NCBI GenBank assembly: GCA_002869105.1
Contig: PKTP01000003.1
Coordinates: forward strand, 124,001 to 188,000
From: Alphaproteobacteria bacterium
GTDB lineage: Bacteria > Pseudomonadota > Alphaproteobacteria > UBA7879
Length of the DNA: 64,000 nt
Direction of reading: 5' to 3'
Of the stretch, positions 62,669 to 64,000 are shown in pieces. The position numbers were made by a program, and so were the translations under genes. How positions within the stretch are numbered: the stretch's first letter is position 1; every line of letters begins with the position of its first letter. The notes under the pieces are model-generated. The model ran no database searches. It was not told the DNA's origin and was given only the letters and a program-made list of their open reading frames with translations.

Positions 62669-64000
62669 ATGGTAGCCAACGATCTTTACTGCACCTCTTC
62701 TTCCAATGCCTTGTGGTTTCTTAAATCACCTCCTCACAACCTTACCGCTCTTGCCACTCAGTCGAATCTGCCTTCGCGTCTGGTTCAGCTCATGCTCAAT
62801 CGGGACATTCATCCCCAGGATTTTTCTGCCTTTCTGAATCCAACTTTGGCTGAAACAACCCCCGATCCTTTTCATCTCATTGATATGGATAAAGCGGTAA
62901 ACCGTATTTGCACTGCGCTTCAATCACATCAAAAAATCACTGTTTTTGGTGATTATGATGTTGATGGCGCCACTTCCTGTGCCAGTCTGATTCTCTTTTT
63001 TCGGGCGCTGGGTCATGAGATTTCCTATTACATTCCTCAACGCGCGCAAGAAGGGTATGGCCCCAATATTCCAGCCTTTGATAAACTGAAAGCCAATGGC
63101 ACAGATGTCATCATCACGGTTGATTGTGGTGCAACGGCTCACGAGCCTCTCGCCCATGCCAAAAAAATAGGGTTAGATGTCATTGTTTTAGATCATCACC
63201 TCGGCGCTGAACAGCCGCCAGAAGCAACCGCCGTTGTCAATCCGAATCGCCTTGATGAAGCAACCCCTCATACCAACCTAGCTGCTGTCGGGGTCACGTT
63301 TTTATTCATCATCGCTCTCCGGCAACGGCTGCGTCAACTCGGATGGTTTACTGCGGATCGTCCCGAACCCAAGCTCTCATCCCTTCTTCCCTTGGCCGCC
63401 CTTGGCACTGTTTGTGATGTGATGACGTTGACACGCTTTAACCGCACCCTGGTGAAGCAAGGGCTCAAGGTTTTAGAAACGTCCGCCACCATGCCGGGCT
63501 TAAAAGCCCTCCTTGACCAGGCATCTTTATCTCCTCCTTTCAAAGCATCTCATTTTGGTTTTATCATCGGACCACGCATTAATGCCGCGGGTCGAATTGA
63601 TGATGCAGCTCTTGGCACCAAGCTTCTTTCGAAAAAAAAGATCGATGCTGAAGCGCTTGAAATTGCCACCCACCTCAACCAGCTCAACCAAGACCGTCAA
63701 GCGATTGAGCACGCAACTTTACAAGCAGCGCACGCCCAAATCACGCCTGATTGCCCAGAGCCCTTCACCCTTGTTTCGGGGCAGAATTGGTCGGCGGGTG
63801 TCATTGGGTTGGTGGCAGGCCGGCTGAAAGAAAAGTTTTACAAACCTTCTTTTGCGATCAGCTATGATAATACTACTGGTCTTGGCAAAGGATCGGCGCG
63901 ATCTATTTCGGGATTTGATGTTGGCACAACCATCCAGCAAGCGGTCGCCGCTGGTATTTTACAAAGCGGTGGTGGCCATCCCATGGCGGGGGGATTTGTT
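62669..64000 (+). CDS. recJ: Single-stranded-DNA-specific exonuclease RecJ (5' part; runs off the right edge)
   Basis: Open from ATG 62669 for 444 codons to the window end. The DHH phosphoesterase core is complete so far: VFGDYDVDGATSCASL (motif I), VDCGA, VLDHHLG (DHH motif), ALGTVCDVM and GPRINAAGRIDDA. The DHHA1 domain has GQNWSAGVIGLVAGRLKEKF and SGGGHPMAGGF. RecJ degrades 5' single strands in recombination and mismatch repair. Intact as far as visible. Confidence 0.96.
   Translation, partial: MVANDLYCTSSSNALWFLKSPPHNLTALATQSNLPSRLVQLMLNRDIHPQDFSAFLNPTLAETTPDPFHLIDMDKAVNRICTALQSHQKITVFGDYDVDGATSCASLILFFRALGHEISYYIPQRAQEGYGPNIPAFDKLKANGTDVIITVDCGATAHEPLAHAKKIGLDVIVLDHHLGAEQPPEATAVVNPNRLDEATPHTNLAAVGVTFLFIIALRQRLRQLGWFTADRPEPKLSSLLPLAALGTVCDVMTLTRFNRTLVKQGLKVLETSATMPGLKALLDQASLSPPFKASHFGFIIGPRINAAGRIDDAALGTKLLSKKKIDAEALEIATHLNQLNQDRQAIEHATLQAAHAQITPDCPEPFTLVSGQNWSAGVIGLVAGRLKEKFYKPSFAISYDNTTGLGKGSARSISGFDVGTTIQQAVAAGILQSGGGHPMAGGFV

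Noticed and set aside
1..64000. CRISPR arrays, prophage or replication origin
   Set aside because: No regularly spaced repeats, phage structural genes or DnaA-box clusters were seen by eye.

Overview
The window looks like a piece of the chromosome of an AT-rich alphaproteobacterium, probably a host-associated one near Holosporales/Rickettsiales. The evidence is the combination of HdaA, GatCAB, a two-subunit E1 pyruvate dehydrogenase (PdhA+PdhB), System I cytochrome c maturation genes (ccm), an rnpB of ordinary bacterial type, polyamine import, many small secreted proteins and lipoproteins, and many broken genes. The taxonomic placement is inference; no 16S rRNA gene is present.

Layout. 1-3.3 kb: the N-terminal part of a large secreted adhesin-like protein, then a DUF3857/transglutaminase-like protein. 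3.3-6.8 kb: a ccmE-F-G-H-I cluster in which ccmF (three in-frame stops plus a poly-A frameshift) and ccmI (a 20-bp tandem duplication) are broken. 6.8-10.4 kb: a phosphorus-free lipid locus, with btaA/btaB for the betaine lipid DGTS and, next to it, a divergent OlsA-like/OlsB-like acyltransferase pair. 10.4-13.8 kb: uvrC and a frameshifted FeS photolyase-like gene. 14-25.1 kb: a minus-strand surface-polysaccharide operon whose ATGA stop/start overlaps are still visible, although nearly every gene has one or more small indels. 25.1-27.3 kb: insertion-sequence debris beside an orphan nuclease-toxin tip and its SUKH-type immunity gene. 27.3-28.1 kb: RNase P RNA followed 19 nt later by a small secreted-protein gene with a strong ribosome binding site and its own terminator.

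28.1-41 kb is mostly core metabolism. It holds a polyamine-binding protein gene and one long minus-strand run gatC-gatA-gatB-pdhA-pdhB-pdhC-lpd-lipA-ratA/coq10-lysE that couples amidotransferase, pyruvate dehydrogenase and its lipoylation enzyme, followed by hdaA and an rluC/D-type gene. 41-50.6 kb: a secreted protein gene, tRNA-Glu(TTC), a CCA-adding enzyme, a VTT-family membrane protein, xerD, nth, dnaJ, a three-gene lipid A or envelope sugar-transfer cassette (GT39, GT2, LAB_N), a UDP-glucuronate 4-epimerase-like gene and tRNA-Leu(GAG). 50.7-58.4 kb: an acidic secreted protein and the rlpA-dacC-tmk-holB-metG-tatD-mbl run, in which tatD and the MBL-fold hydrolase are frameshifted while the essential genes are intact. 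58.4-64 kb: potA-potB-potC, secreted and lipoprotein genes, and the start of recJ.

The overall picture is a genome keeping its core replication, translation and lipoate/PDH functions while losing cytochrome c maturation, photorepair and a surface-polysaccharide pathway. About a dozen genes carry indels. Many of these lie in homopolymers, so sequencing error must be excluded for those; the 20-bp duplication, the apparent 4-bp deletion and the multiple nonsense codons are not explained that way.
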